This document shows, piece after piece, positions 43,885 to 54,921 of a DNA stretch of 64,000 bases (positions are counted from its first letter, which is position 1; every line of letters begins with the position of its first letter). The position numbers and the translations under genes are program-made. Under the pieces are notes generated by a model, which was not told the DNA's origin, did not search any database, and saw only the letters and a list, made by a program, of their open reading frames with translations. Location of the stretch: positions 124,001 through 188,000 of the forward strand of contig NZ_MTBQ01000004.1 of the NCBI RefSeq assembly GCF_002153375.1. Direction: 5' to 3'. This stretch comes from Oceanobacillus rekensis. GTDB taxonomy: Bacteria > Bacillota > Bacilli > Bacillales > Amphibacillaceae.

Positions 43885-43917
43885 AAAATCACCTTCTTTC
43901 ATGAAGGTGATTTTTTT
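43885..43917 (+). terminator. Terminator after metY
   Basis: AAAATCACCTTC / GAAGGTGATTTT with T7. Confidence 0.92.
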
Positions 43918-44127
43918 GTTCAACCCGTTTTAACATCATCCTTTATTGAGTACACTATTCATAGGTTATTTATGATCTACAAGTAAAATTGCAAACCATA
44001 CTAAAAACTTTCATAGATTTGTACTTTTCGAACATGATCCATTAGGGTATATTATTAGAATAGATAAAGGACAAATAGCCACCCGTTTTCATAATATATA
44101 TAATAGATAACTGCTTAGGATGATGAC

Positions 44128-45033
44128 ATGAAAAGAAAATGGATATATATGATTGCTTTATTCTTAATTATTGGGATAGCATTCATTTATTTTATGACAG
44201 GAACCGATTCAAGTATCCCTGATTCCGCTACAAAACTCGAGGTAGCAGAAAAAGAAGCAGCATTAGAAGAACAGGTAAAAATTGAAAAAGAGGAAGAAAA
44301 AGCAGAGAAAAGGAATGAGACTGAAACGGAAGAAACAGAACAACGAGCATTTCCACAAATCGTTACAGAAGCAGTGCAAGGCACCGTAGATTTCTTTACA
44401 AAACGTGAAACACATATAGTTGCCATTGGTGATTCCCTGACGCATGGTGTTGGTGACGAAACAGAACAACATGGCTATGTCGGTATTTTAGATCGGACGA
44501 TTAATGGTCATAAACAAATTGCTCATATTGATAATTTCGGTAAGCGTGGAAATCGGACAGATCACCTGTTAATGCGTTTGGAAGATGATGAAATTGCCAG
44601 TTCGATCAGTGATTCCGATATCGTATTAATGACGATTGGTGCCAATGATATTATGCAGGTCGTTAAAGAGAATTTCACCAATCTGGTCATGGAGGATTTT
44701 GTTTTTGAACGGGATGGTTATGAGGAAAGACTCCGTGAAATATTTGATGAAATTTTAAGATTAAACCCGAACACCGAGATTTACTTACTTGGATTTTATA
44801 ATCCTTTCAAGCAGTATTTTGACGATATTGAAGAACTGGATTTAATTGTTGAAACATGGAATACTACTGGAAATGATGTTGCAAGTGACTATGAAAATGC
44901 CACCTATATACCAACAGATGATTTATTTACAGATGAAACTGCTGAACTTTTTTCTGATGATAACTTCCACCCAAATTATGAAGGTTATTACCGAATTGCT
45001 GAACGGGTTTTAGAATATATTACGATTAGATAA
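44128..45033 (+). CDS. ypmR: SGNH/GDSL-type lipase-like protein (YpmR family)
   Basis: 301-residue membrane-anchored SGNH hydrolase. One N-terminal helix (residues 5-24) is followed by a charged coiled region (KLEVAEKEAALEEQVKIEKEEEKAEKRNE) and the catalytic domain. The nucleophile Ser is in IVAIGDSLTHGVGD (block I), then the Gly/Asn blocks GKRGNRTDHLL and TIGANDIMQ, and the Asp-x-x-His near DDNFHPNYEGYYRIAE (block V). Probably an extracellular lipid or acetyl esterase. It is 12 nt ahead of the YpmS-type gene, as in B. subtilis. Confidence 0.9.
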   Translation: MKRKWIYMIALFLIIGIAFIYFMTGTDSSIPDSATKLEVAEKEAALEEQVKIEKEEEKAEKRNETETEETEQRAFPQIVTEAVQGTVDFFTKRETHIVAIGDSLTHGVGDETEQHGYVGILDRTINGHKQIAHIDNFGKRGNRTDHLLMRLEDDEIASSISDSDIVLMTIGANDIMQVVKENFTNLVMEDFVFERDGYEERLREIFDEILRLNPNTEIYLLGFYNPFKQYFDDIEELDLIVETWNTTGNDVASDYENATYIPTDDLFTDETAELFSDDNFHPNYEGYYRIAERVLEYITIR

Positions 45034-45045
45034 AGGATGAACGCT

Positions 45046-45681
45046 ATGACAGACAGAATACAGCGTTTGAAAAAAACCAGTAAATGGAAGAAGCTTTTTT
45101 TCAGCTTACTTGCCTTCAATATACTTATTATTATAATGCTGCTTACACTGATTTTCTGGCCTGTATCAGAAAATCGATTAGTCATTACAGAAGAGGCTTC
45201 AGAGCAAACTAGCTCAGAATTTGTAATTAGGACTTCGAAACAGAATCTGAATAGTCTTGTCAATGCCTACATTGAAAAATTACTTGGAGATTCCAAACAC
45301 CATTACAGAGTATCTTTAGAGGAAGACGTCCATCTGATTGGTGAGCTCCCTGTGTTTTCATCGACGGTGCCATTATCTGTCCATTTCGAACCATTGGTGC
45401 AGGAGAATGGGGATCTTATTTTAAAACAACGCTCCATTTCCGTTGGGTTACTTGAGTTGCCTAATCAAAAAATTATGGAATATATGGATAAATACCTTCC
45501 AATGCCTGAGTGGGTAACCGTCAATCCGAAGAATCAGGAAATCTATGTTGCTGTAACCGATATGGATATACAAAGTAATTTTCAAGTCGCAGTTGAGACC
45601 ATTGATTTAGAGGCAAATAACTTAGCATTCAAATTAAAAGTACCTTATGAAACATTGGGGATAGAAATGCTACGTGATTAG
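45046..45681 (+). CDS. ypmS: YpmS family membrane-anchored protein
   Basis: About 211 residues, with a single N-terminal membrane helix (about residues 17-40, FFSLLAFNILIIIMLLTLIF) and an extracytoplasmic beta-rich domain (LPVFSSTVPLSVHFEPLVQENGDLILKQRSISVGLLELP). This matches the YpmS (DUF2140) family, of unknown function and always beside ypmR. The start at 45046 is supported by AAAGGATG upstream; an ATG at 45037 overlaps that site. It ends in an area taken over by composite element E. Confidence 0.88.
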   Translation: MTDRIQRLKKTSKWKKLFFSLLAFNILIIIMLLTLIFWPVSENRLVITEEASEQTSSEFVIRTSKQNLNSLVNAYIEKLLGDSKHHYRVSLEEDVHLIGELPVFSSTVPLSVHFEPLVQENGDLILKQRSISVGLLELPNQKIMEYMDKYLPMPEWVTVNPKNQEIYVAVTDMDIQSNFQVAVETIDLEANNLAFKLKVPYETLGIEMLRD

Positions 45682-45709
45682 TGAACTGAGCTGTAGCAGT
45701 TGGGAAATG

Positions 45710-46180
45710 CTGTGATATAAAATAAGTCTCTCGGCAGCCGCTCTGGGAAATATACTTCGCGCACCTTAGGGTGGCTGGTGAGCCAACTTGCGCTAAAGAG
45801 CTACGTTGTCTCACCTATGCCTTTCCTCCCGCTGGAGTCTACGTATATTTCCCAGAGCTAGTTAGGAGGACGCTGACAATTACCACACTTGCTAATAGTT
45901 AAAAAGCATCATGCAACTTTACCAGTACGGGTGAGCGGAGGGCGGTGACTCCTACGGGAAAAGCACGTGTCCGAAGACCTGAAGAGTGGTTTTCTCTTCG
46001 GGGCTGAGGAGGCCGTGCCCTAAGGATGCGCATCCGCCCAGAGCAATCCCGGACGGCGGTAATAGCACGGGTTTTAGGATATCAACTAGTAGTTACTGCT
46101 GAATTTATGTCAAATGCGATAATTATAAAGCGACAATGCTTTTCGGTGGAACGAGTAACCACAGTTCCAAATATTAATCA
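45710..46180 (+). repeat. Composite palindromic element, copy E
   Basis: Palindrome 1 at 45740-45858 (ends GCTCTGGGAAATATAC and exact inverse), 66-nt linker, palindrome 2 at 45925-46054 (left end decayed to GTACGGGTGAGCGGAGGGCGG-like, right end CCGGAC intact). The right flank has GCACGGGTTTTAGGATATCAAC and then a CTTTTCGGTGGAACGAGTAA motif at 46139-46158. No gene. Confidence 0.85.
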
Positions 46181-46258
46181 AAGAACCTATTAGAAAAAGG
46201 GCTACACGTTCGGATGCATAATTAAAAAGCAATAATCATTAATCAAAGAGTAAACATG

Positions 46259-46290
46259 AAAAAAGAACCATCTACATTGTATATGGTTCT
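46259..46290 (-). terminator. Terminator of the amidase-like gene
   Basis: AGAACCAT / ATGGTTCT stem; on the minus strand followed by T6. Confidence 0.8.
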
Positions 46291-46294
46291 CACT

Positions 46295-46903
46295 TTATAC
46301 GGATCGTTTGAATCGATTGGATATAAGAAATATAAATGATTGCTTTGGCAATGTCTCTTCTTCGATTTTAACCTGTTGTTGCTTCTGGTATTCTTCGAGT
46401 ATCCCTTGATATACTAACTGCATTCCAGGAAACCCGCGAATATCTGCGGGTGTAATAAAACATGCTGGTTTTTCAAATTGGAACCTATCTATATCCCTTA
46501 GTACCGTTGCGACAAACTGGGAACAAAACAAAGCAGATTTACGGTGAATTTCAATATCCAGCATCACACCAAATAGGCCGATAAAATTATATTTATAGTA
46601 TTCTTTCCTTTTTTCAATCTCTTTAATATTATGGATAATAGCGTTATAATCTTCGTCCGAAACAGGAAAACTGTAAAGTTCACAGCTTGCTTTTTTAAGA
46701 AGCTCACTGTGGATATCTTCCTTTATAAACCCTCCGATAAACGGATTCCTTGGTTGCTTTCTCCCGAAACTGTATAACTCATTGAGCTGTGGGTCAAAAC
46801 CGATGGATACATGGTTCAATGATCTTTTCGTGTAATAATTAATCGCTTTTGATAAGTAGCTTCCTGTATCTGTAAAAAGGAAGTAAATTAGCTTTTCACC
46901 CAT
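46295..46903 (-). CDS. YiiX-like permuted NlpC/P60 (papain-like) protein
   Basis: 202-residue protein, probably of the permuted papain-like amidase (YiiX/NlpC) type. A His sits in RSLNHVSIGFDPQLNELYSFG (about residues 28-48), and the presumed catalytic Cys in ALFCSQFVATVL (about residue 127). There is no signal peptide. The His-before-Cys order is the permuted arrangement. Substrates in this family range from lipids to wall peptides; none can be assigned. GGAAGGAGGG upstream of the ATG. Confidence 0.72.
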   Translation of the reverse strand: MGEKLIYFLFTDTGSYLSKAINYYTKRSLNHVSIGFDPQLNELYSFGRKQPRNPFIGGFIKEDIHSELLKKASCELYSFPVSDEDYNAIIHNIKEIEKRKEYYKYNFIGLFGVMLDIEIHRKSALFCSQFVATVLRDIDRFQFEKPACFITPADIRGFPGMQLVYQGILEEYQKQQQVKIEEETLPKQSFIFLISNRFKRSV

Positions 46904-48928
<2,025 letters not shown>

Positions 48929-48929
48929 T

Positions 48930-48972
48930 AAAAAGAGCGGAGGTGCCCACTTAAGGGTCCCCCGCTCTTTTT
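48930..48972 (+). terminator. Terminator after ABC-F gene
   Basis: AAAAAGAGCGG / CCGCTCTTTTT, with a partially paired loop. Confidence 0.9.
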
Positions 48973-49180
48973 ATTATTTTATATATCTCCACACGTTTTC
49001 CTATTCAACTCCACGATTCCAGTTATTTAATTTACTTATTTAACGTTTATCCAATATTTCATCTTTGCAAATTGATACTCACAAAAAATAATATTATTTA
49101 CCGGACTTCCCTATGGTCATTTTCAGTTGCATCTACTATACTATTACTATATATTTTTTAAATGTTGGAGGATACGTTAA

Positions 49181-49312
49181 ATGAGAAAGGTTTTACTTGC
49201 AATATTTGCAATAATTATTCTTGGAATTGGAATTGTAGGATATAATGATATAACTGATAAACCTAATGAAGTTATTGATGAGAAGGGACATTCCACTGAG
49301 ATTAAATTATAA
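49181..49312 (+). CDS. 43-residue small membrane protein
   Basis: MRKVLLAIFAIIILGIGIVGYN is a positively started single membrane helix, followed by the charged tail DITDKPNEVIDEKGHSTEIKL. TTGGAGG lies 10 nt before the ATG, and a terminator follows closely, so it is very likely an independent gene. Nothing identifies its function. It could be a small regulatory membrane peptide; toxin-type peptides of this size are usually more hydrophobic. Confidence 0.7.
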   Translation: MRKVLLAIFAIIILGIGIVGYNDITDKPNEVIDEKGHSTEIKL

Positions 49313-49349
49313 GTGTTACACATATATATTTATGTTTAATATTAACGAC

Positions 49350-49385
49350 AAAAAGGAAAGCACCTAATAGAGTGCTTTCCTTTTT
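49350..49385. terminator. Bidirectional terminator
   Basis: AAAAAGGAAAGCAC / GTGCTTTCCTTTTT between convergent genes. Confidence 0.93.
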
Positions 49386-49394
49386 ATTTAAAAA

Positions 49395-50189
49395 TTACTC
49401 AACAATTGTTACGTTAACTGTTTGAACACCCCAAGCAAAGGCTTCATCTTTTGTTGGAACATGTAAATCAATTTTATTTCCTTTGATTGCACTGCCAATA
49501 TCAGCTGCAATTGCATGACCATAACCTTCAACATATACTTTCGAACCTAACGGAATGACATTAGGATCTACAGCAATTACTTTGGCATTTGGATCTTTAT
49601 TCAAATCAACACCAGTATACGTTACACCTGAACAACCATCACATTTTGCAGTATAGGCTGTTGCTGATACTGAGATTGTTTTACCTTCAGAAGCTTGTTC
49701 TGAGTTGTTGTCCACTTTCTCAGATTTAGCTGCTGCAGTGTTTACTGTGCTTTCTTCACTAGATTTCTTATCTTCCTTTACAGGTGCTTCTTCTGCTACT
49801 GAATTTGTTTCAGCCGGGCTTGCATCTTCCTGGCTTACGTTTGCACCCTTGATAGATAATTCTTGACCGATTGTGATAATATCTGTTGATAATTCATTCC
49901 AATCCATTAACTCTTCTACAGATATGTTATATTCTTTACTTATACCGTTTAATGTATCACCGCTTTTGACTACATATGTAGTATTAATAAACAGTAATTC
50001 CTTCGGGTGAATCACAGTAGATTTTAAATCATTTATATCCATCAACTCTTCAACAGTTGTGTTGTAATCATTAGCTATCTTCCAAAGACTTTCTCCATTT
50101 TGTACCCGATGTTCTTCAGCTGAAACAGATGTTGCAGCCGTGACAGTAACAATAAGTGCTGCAGTAAGTGCTGCGACTATTTTTTTCAT
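49395..50189 (-). CDS. Secreted LysM-LysM-3D domain wall protein (YocH-like)
   Basis: 264 residues. Signal peptide ends about residue 24 (TSVSA). LysM 1 is HRVQNGESLWKIANDYNTTVEELMDIN; LysM 2 is YVVKSGDTLNGISKEYNISVEELMDWN. A Ser/Glu/Ala linker (about 115-170) follows. The C-terminal 3D domain contains SATAYTAKCDGCSG, IAVDPNVIPLGSKVYVEGYG and AADIGSAIKGNKIDLHV with its three Asp residues. It is predicted to be a peptidoglycan-binding muralytic enzyme (lytic transglycosylase fold). YocH in B. subtilis is WalR-controlled; TGTAA half-sites upstream (about 50300-50345) are suggestive but not in canonical spacing. Confidence 0.93.
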   Translation of the reverse strand: MKKIVAALTAALIVTVTAATSVSAEEHRVQNGESLWKIANDYNTTVEELMDINDLKSTVIHPKELLFINTTYVVKSGDTLNGISKEYNISVEELMDWNELSTDIITIGQELSIKGANVSQEDASPAETNSVAEEAPVKEDKKSSEESTVNTAAAKSEKVDNNSEQASEGKTISVSATAYTAKCDGCSGVTYTGVDLNKDPNAKVIAVDPNVIPLGSKVYVEGYGHAIAADIGSAIKGNKIDLHVPTKDEAFAWGVQTVNVTIVE

Positions 50190-50440
50190 CTGATGTACCT
50201 CCTTGAATTTCTGACAATCCCAATACTACCACAGGAAAATATAGAATACAGTTACAAGAGGTTTAAGAGTCTATTACAAGAATTACTAAAATCTATTAAT
50301 TTATTACATATGTAACATAATTGTCATAATTCGTGCTTCCTTCCATGTTTTTGTTACAAATTACCTAGGAATGGTCGCTTTTTGTAATAATATAAAGTCA
50401 TCATTTATCGTAATTTGATAGATTTGTAGTAGTTATCAAT

Positions 50441-50480
50441 AAAAAAGAAACCTCCTACCATTTATAAGAGGTTTCTTTTA
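50441..50480 (-). terminator. Terminator of the MFS gene
   Basis: AAAAGAAACCTC / GAGGTTTCTTTT stem, T-rich on both strands. Confidence 0.88.
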
Positions 50481-50489
50481 ACAAATTTT

Positions 50490-52004
50490 CTATTTTGCTT
50501 TGGTATACAAATAAAAACCACAGATTATAACAAGTGCTGATAAAACCATTGCTGTTATAAACATTTGAGAATAGCCCGTTTGAATAATTTCTGATACATC
50601 ATGGATAATTTCACTTTTTATAGTAGGCTCCTCTATTTGATTAATGCTTTTCATAACATCCCCATAATTTGTACCAGATACAATTAAAGCTTCACTATAT
50701 TTATTTTGCACAAAAGAACTAGCCTTCGATATGCTTCCTGTCATAAACCCGGCAAACAGGGTAGGGAAAACGGTTAATCCAATCTGTCTAACCAACGATA
50801 GCGTACCTAATGCAGACCCTTTTTCCTGTTCCAAGGCGCTTTCACCTGCAAGTATATTTAATGGTGCTCCCAAAAGCATTCCAAGTCCCGTTCCAGCAAA
50901 TATACTTGCAATTAAAAATAGAACGAGTTCTTCTACGAAAAAGGAAAACAAGAAAAAGCCGAATAAACCGATAAAGCCGGAAATAATAATCGTTTTTATA
51001 GCTCCATACTTATCTGCGAACACACCACCAAGTCCAGCACCTACACCTGATGCCACTGCTAGTGGAGTAAGCCAGAAACCTGCATTTTCAACTGGTACAA
51101 ATAAAACCTGTTGCACAAAAGCAGGAATGAAAATAATACCTGCTAAAAATCCACCAGAAAGCAATCCAAGTAATAAGGTAACTTGGTAGTTTCGTTGATT
51201 CAGTAATGAAAAGGCGATAATCGGATCACCATTTCTCTTTTCTACATGACGTTCATATAGGATTAGTACGATAAATAAGCCACTACCTGTAATCAGAAAT
51301 GCCAATGTACCAATATCTAGGAAACTATCCATAATAGAAGTACTGTCCAAACGTGTTATTCCATACATAAAGGACAGAATTGCTGTCGATAAGAGGAATG
51401 TACCACTTAGATCCAACGGCCTTTTCTTTCCAGGTTTGGAATCTTTAATTTTTAAAAAGCCAAAAATGATTAGAAATAAAGCAATCGGTAGGTTTATCAG
51501 AAACATCCATTGCCATGTTCCGGTCAGGCCTAAGATGACTGCACCTAGATTGGGACCAATAAGAGCAGAAAGTCCATGCATACCTCCAAGTAATCCCAAT
51601 GCTTTCCCCTGACTTTTTTTAGGTAATGTGGACAGAATGTGTGAAGTTCCAATGATGAATATCCCTCCACCACCAACTGCTTGAATAAATCTGGATATAA
51701 GTAAAAAAGTAAAATTTGGGCTAAGAGCTACCGCTAAAGATCCGATACCGAATAATAAGATTTCCATGATAAACAGTCTTTTTCTACCATATCGATCAGA
51801 TAATTTGCCTATTATCGGTACACTTATTGCCATACCTAATGTATAAATAGTAATACTCCATGTTCCCCAGGACGGAGAAACATCAAAGGAATCATTAATT
51901 GTTGTTAAAGCAGTACTAATTATCCCATTGTCGAGCCCAGCCATAAATACTGCTATCGTAAAAAGCGTAATGGCCCATTTTTGTGATACCTTGTTTTGCT
52001 CCAT
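50490..52004 (-). CDS. MFS drug:H+ antiporter, DHA2 (14-helix) family
   Basis: 504-residue major facilitator with 14 predicted helices. Motif A variant GKLSDRYGRKRLFIMEIL between helices 2 and 3. Antiporter motif C-like stretch GLLGGMHGLSALIGPNLGAVI in helix 5. The N-terminal FMAGLDNGIISTALTTI is the DHA2 motif D1 type. The loop before the last helix is large (about residues 410-470). Start at 52004, with GGAGTGAT upstream. Probably exports hydrophobic or cationic drugs. No regulator is adjacent. Confidence 0.9.
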   Translation of the reverse strand: MEQNKVSQKWAITLFTIAVFMAGLDNGIISTALTTINDSFDVSPSWGTWSITIYTLGMAISVPIIGKLSDRYGRKRLFIMEILLFGIGSLAVALSPNFTFLLISRFIQAVGGGGIFIIGTSHILSTLPKKSQGKALGLLGGMHGLSALIGPNLGAVILGLTGTWQWMFLINLPIALFLIIFGFLKIKDSKPGKKRPLDLSGTFLLSTAILSFMYGITRLDSTSIMDSFLDIGTLAFLITGSGLFIVLILYERHVEKRNGDPIIAFSLLNQRNYQVTLLLGLLSGGFLAGIIFIPAFVQQVLFVPVENAGFWLTPLAVASGVGAGLGGVFADKYGAIKTIIISGFIGLFGFFLFSFFVEELVLFLIASIFAGTGLGMLLGAPLNILAGESALEQEKGSALGTLSLVRQIGLTVFPTLFAGFMTGSISKASSFVQNKYSEALIVSGTNYGDVMKSINQIEEPTIKSEIIHDVSEIIQTGYSQMFITAMVLSALVIICGFYLYTKAK

Positions 52005-52030
52005 TATAATCACTCCATGGCAGACATAAC

Positions 52031-52062
52031 AAAAGGACTCGGGTGGTTAATGGAGTCCTTTT
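52031..52062 (-). terminator. Terminator hairpin of the DUF1002 gene
   Basis: AAAAGGACTC / GAGTCCTTTT. Confidence 0.8.
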
Positions 52063-52074
52063 GCTGCATATAAA

Positions 52075-52962
52075 TTAGTTAGACAATCCCTTGAATAAAT
52101 TGCTTATAGATTGGAAAATTTCACTAAAAAAGTTAGCAACCTTTTCCCAGAATCCTGCATCAAGACCAAGTTCATCTGCTTTATCGACAATAGAATTGGC
52201 GATGTCCTCCAGCTGACCTTTTACCGCACCAAAATCAATATCCAAATCGCGCATTTTATCAAACAGGTTAATCAGCATTTGCCGATCTTCCTCACTTAAG
52301 TTGATTTCCAGATTGTTCAATTGCTCACTGACGATTTGCTCGACATCTTCCCTTGTTGCTGGATTTTGCTCTGCAATCATTTGTTTAATTTCACTTAATA
52401 ATGTACTAACCTCTTCCTGTGATACACCCTCATTTTCGGCAAGGTCTGTTGCAACATTCAACTCTTCATTGGCTACTTCCATCCGTTCCTTATCCAGTTC
52501 TTCGCCTTCTACATTATAAGCTTTATAAATACCGGTTAAAGCAGAATGTCCACTCACCCTAACAGGGGAAACCACATCAACGGTAGCATTTTCAGCTCCA
52601 GCAGTCAGTAGAGCATTTTCATACATTGCTGCAGTAACTTCTGTAATATTTTCAGGAGTGACAATATTAACTGTCAGTCCGGTACCTTCATTTTCCAATA
52701 CAATTCCTGCCGAAGAATACATGTTAGAATCTGGATTTCCATTGATAAAATCTGCGTAGTCCTGACCTGTCACATCATACTCTTCAACAGGGTCTGATTC
52801 TGTTATTTCCAAAAGTTCACGTACTTCCGCACGCTGCGCGTCTGTTAATTTCTCACCATAAATAATGATTGTATTGGATACTGCTGCTGCGGGTGCAGCG
52901 AATCCGACGATAAACGCAAAGACTATAAGAATTAATCCAACCATTTTTAATGTATATTTCAT
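52075..52962 (-). CDS. DUF1002 family secreted protein (YpuA-like)
   Basis: 295-residue secreted protein: signal peptide (MKYTLKMVGLILIVFAFIVGFAAPAAA) and a DUF1002 domain as in B. subtilis YpuA. Landmarks are TIIIYGEKLTDAQRAEVRELL, SSAGIVLENEGTGLTVNIVTPENI and VVSPVRVSGHSALTGIYKAYNVEGE. The acidic C-terminal half is helical. Function unknown. AAGGAGATTTTT-type ribosome binding site. Confidence 0.9.
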   Translation of the reverse strand: MKYTLKMVGLILIVFAFIVGFAAPAAAVSNTIIIYGEKLTDAQRAEVRELLEITESDPVEEYDVTGQDYADFINGNPDSNMYSSAGIVLENEGTGLTVNIVTPENITEVTAAMYENALLTAGAENATVDVVSPVRVSGHSALTGIYKAYNVEGEELDKERMEVANEELNVATDLAENEGVSQEEVSTLLSEIKQMIAEQNPATREDVEQIVSEQLNNLEINLSEEDRQMLINLFDKMRDLDIDFGAVKGQLEDIANSIVDKADELGLDAGFWEKVANFFSEIFQSISNLFKGLSN

Positions 52963-53216
52963 CGTTTAAAAATCTCCTTTTCAGGCTGGGTTAGGAGAGT
53001 ATATTGATTTACTTTGTCCTGTCAACACCCAGCATTCATTTTAATAATCAAATTTATGTTTCCCTTTTAGTATAACGGTTTTTAATTCATTATAACAGGA
53101 TACTATCATTTATTTTACCTTTAACTATATAACCATGAGCAGATAGTTTTCCACTTATTTCGCGTTAATGTATATTTAGGGTAACGAAGTAAAGTTCAAG
53201 AAAGAAGGTCTTTGGA

Positions 53217-54458
53217 ATCTCAGATACAAATCAAGCAGTAAACCGTAATTTAATGATTATGTGGTTTGCTAACTTTTTTGTTAGCGGTAGTATGACAGTG
53301 GTTATTCCATTTATCTCTTTATACATTGAATCCATGGGGGACTTTTCCGATGCCTATGTGCAAACATGGTCAGGATTAACCTTTGCAGTAACCTTTATTA
53401 CTGCTTTTATTTTCTCTCCGATTTGGGGAAGAATTGGTGATAAGTACGGCAGAAAAAAGTTACTGATTCTTTCTGCATTTGGTATTGGAATTTCTGTTTT
53501 TCTTATGGGGTTTGCCACAACCGTATGGCAGCTTTTTTTATTGCGTTTAGTAATGGGAATTGTGACCGGGTTTATTCCAATGTCACAGGCATTCATAGCC
53601 ACACAGACACCCAAGGAAGTCGCCGGGAAGGTGCTTGGCACACTTCAGACAGGAAGTATCACAGGTGCATTAATGGGGCCAATGCTTGGTGGGCTTTTAG
53701 CAGATGCATTTGGATTTACAAGCACATTTAAATGGGTGTCCATTACAATCTTCATTTCCGGACTACTTGTTATGTTCGGTGTTAAAGAGGTTAAACTAAA
53801 ATTATCCAACGATAAAAATGATTATAAATCCTATAGCAGTAAAGAAGTATTACAGCATATTATCGCGAGGCCTGTACTGCTTGTTGTCATGTTACTATCT
53901 ACACTTGTACAGATTGCCCATTTCAGTATTCAGCCAATCCTTTCTTTGTTTGTTGAAGAAATTCACGGCCCGGTAAATATCGCATTTTTCGCTGGCATGG
54001 CTTTCTCTGCCGCTGGACTAGGGAATCTGTTGATGGCCAGGAGTTGGGGTAAATTTGGAGACCGTATTGGGCATATTAAAATATTGATTGCCCTATTGTT
54101 CTTAGCGGGTATTGCTTATTTACCTGGCGCATTCGTAACCAACATATGGCAACTAGTTGTTCTCAGATTCTTGCTTGGAGTTTCTATTGGCGGAATCGTT
54201 CCATTAAGAATTGCTTATATTCGTCAGAAAGCACCATTATCCATGCAAGGAGAAGTACTTGGTTATAATACTAGCCTCCGTTTCCTTGGTAATATTATCG
54301 GACCAGCACTTGGTGGTTTGATTGCAGCTGCATGGGGATTCTCTTCTGTATTTGTAATAACAAGTATACTGCTTATATTAAGTGGAACTATCATGCTTAT
54401 TGTCTGGTATAAATATGAATACTCACCAAAAGAATCACATCGTTTTTCATCCCGATAA
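53217..54458 (+). CDS. MFS multidrug transporter, DHA1 (12-helix) family, apparent ATC start
   Basis: About 401-413 residues, 12 helices. Motif A GRIGDKYGRKKLLILS after helix 2 and motif C-like GTLQTGSITGALMGPMLGGLLAD in helix 5 place it in the DHA1 drug antiporters. The first in-frame ATG (53253) has no ribosome binding site and would delete the start of helix 1. Twelve codons earlier an ATC (53217) sits 8 nt after AGAAGG and gives an N-terminus (SDTNQAVNRNLMIMWFANFF) of normal form. ATC as a start is very rare, so a base error or mutation of ATG is possible. Confidence 0.85.
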   Translation: MSDTNQAVNRNLMIMWFANFFVSGSMTVVIPFISLYIESMGDFSDAYVQTWSGLTFAVTFITAFIFSPIWGRIGDKYGRKKLLILSAFGIGISVFLMGFATTVWQLFLLRLVMGIVTGFIPMSQAFIATQTPKEVAGKVLGTLQTGSITGALMGPMLGGLLADAFGFTSTFKWVSITIFISGLLVMFGVKEVKLKLSNDKNDYKSYSSKEVLQHIIARPVLLVVMLLSTLVQIAHFSIQPILSLFVEEIHGPVNIAFFAGMAFSAAGLGNLLMARSWGKFGDRIGHIKILIALLFLAGIAYLPGAFVTNIWQLVVLRFLLGVSIGGIVPLRIAYIRQKAPLSMQGEVLGYNTSLRFLGNIIGPALGGLIAAAWGFSSVFVITSILLILSGTIMLIVWYKYEYSPKESHRFSSR

Positions 54459-54471
54459 ACCGTAGAAGATG

Positions 54472-54504
54472 AAGACAGGAAGCAGTGTTGCTTCCTGTCT
54501 TTTT
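54472..54504 (+). terminator. Terminator after MFS gene
   Basis: AAGACAGGAAGCA / TGCTTCCTGTCTT with T-run. Confidence 0.9.
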
Positions 54505-54602
54505 ATACTATAGAATATATTTTTAAACGCAATGATTGATTTTTCTTGGCAAATATGCTAAAACTAACAGAGTTCGATTAAAACCTTTTAAGAAAGAAAG
54601 TG

Positions 54603-54854
54603 ATGGCAATGGGTATAGTCGTTGTAGAAATCTGTGACGGTAATGCAATCACTACATTAGATATAGAAAGTATCATCGAAACAGAATTTCCCGAAGTGGC
54701 CGTTCTAATGAATGAATGTCTATCGTTTTGTGGCTTATGTGCGTTACGACCATATGCGCTCGTGAATAATAAACGTGTTTCCGCTAAAACTCCAGAAGAA
54801 TGTCTGGATAAAATAAGAGAACAAATAAAAAAAGAACTTGCTGTATATCAATAA
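54603..54854 (+). CDS. DUF1450 family protein (YuzB-like)
   Basis: 83-residue small protein of the DUF1450 family. Conserved pattern: VVEICDGN at the N-terminus, NECLSFCGLCALRPYALVNNKRVSAKTPEECLDKI in the middle, with three close Cys (CLSFCGLC) that could bind metal or an Fe-S cluster. The starts ATG 54603 and 54609 are both possible after AAGAAAGAAAG. A terminator hairpin overlaps its stop. Function unknown. Confidence 0.82.
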   Translation: MAMGIVVVEICDGNAITTLDIESIIETEFPEVAVLMNECLSFCGLCALRPYALVNNKRVSAKTPEECLDKIREQIKKELAVYQ

Positions 54855-54869
54855 ACAGCAAGTTCTTTT
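54831..54869 (+). terminator. Terminator overlapping DUF1450 stop
   Basis: AAAGAACTTGCTGT / ACAGCAAGTTCTTT; the stop codon lies in the loop. Confidence 0.9.
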
Positions 54870-54921
54870 TACTTTTTTCGACATTATTTCCAGGGAAATA
54901 ATGAAGATATTCTGTATTACA

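Noticed and set aside
50290-50350. WalR box upstream of the LysM-3D gene
   Set aside because: TGTAA half-sites are present but not in the TGTWAH-5-TGTWAH spacing; pairs are 9 or 22 bases apart.
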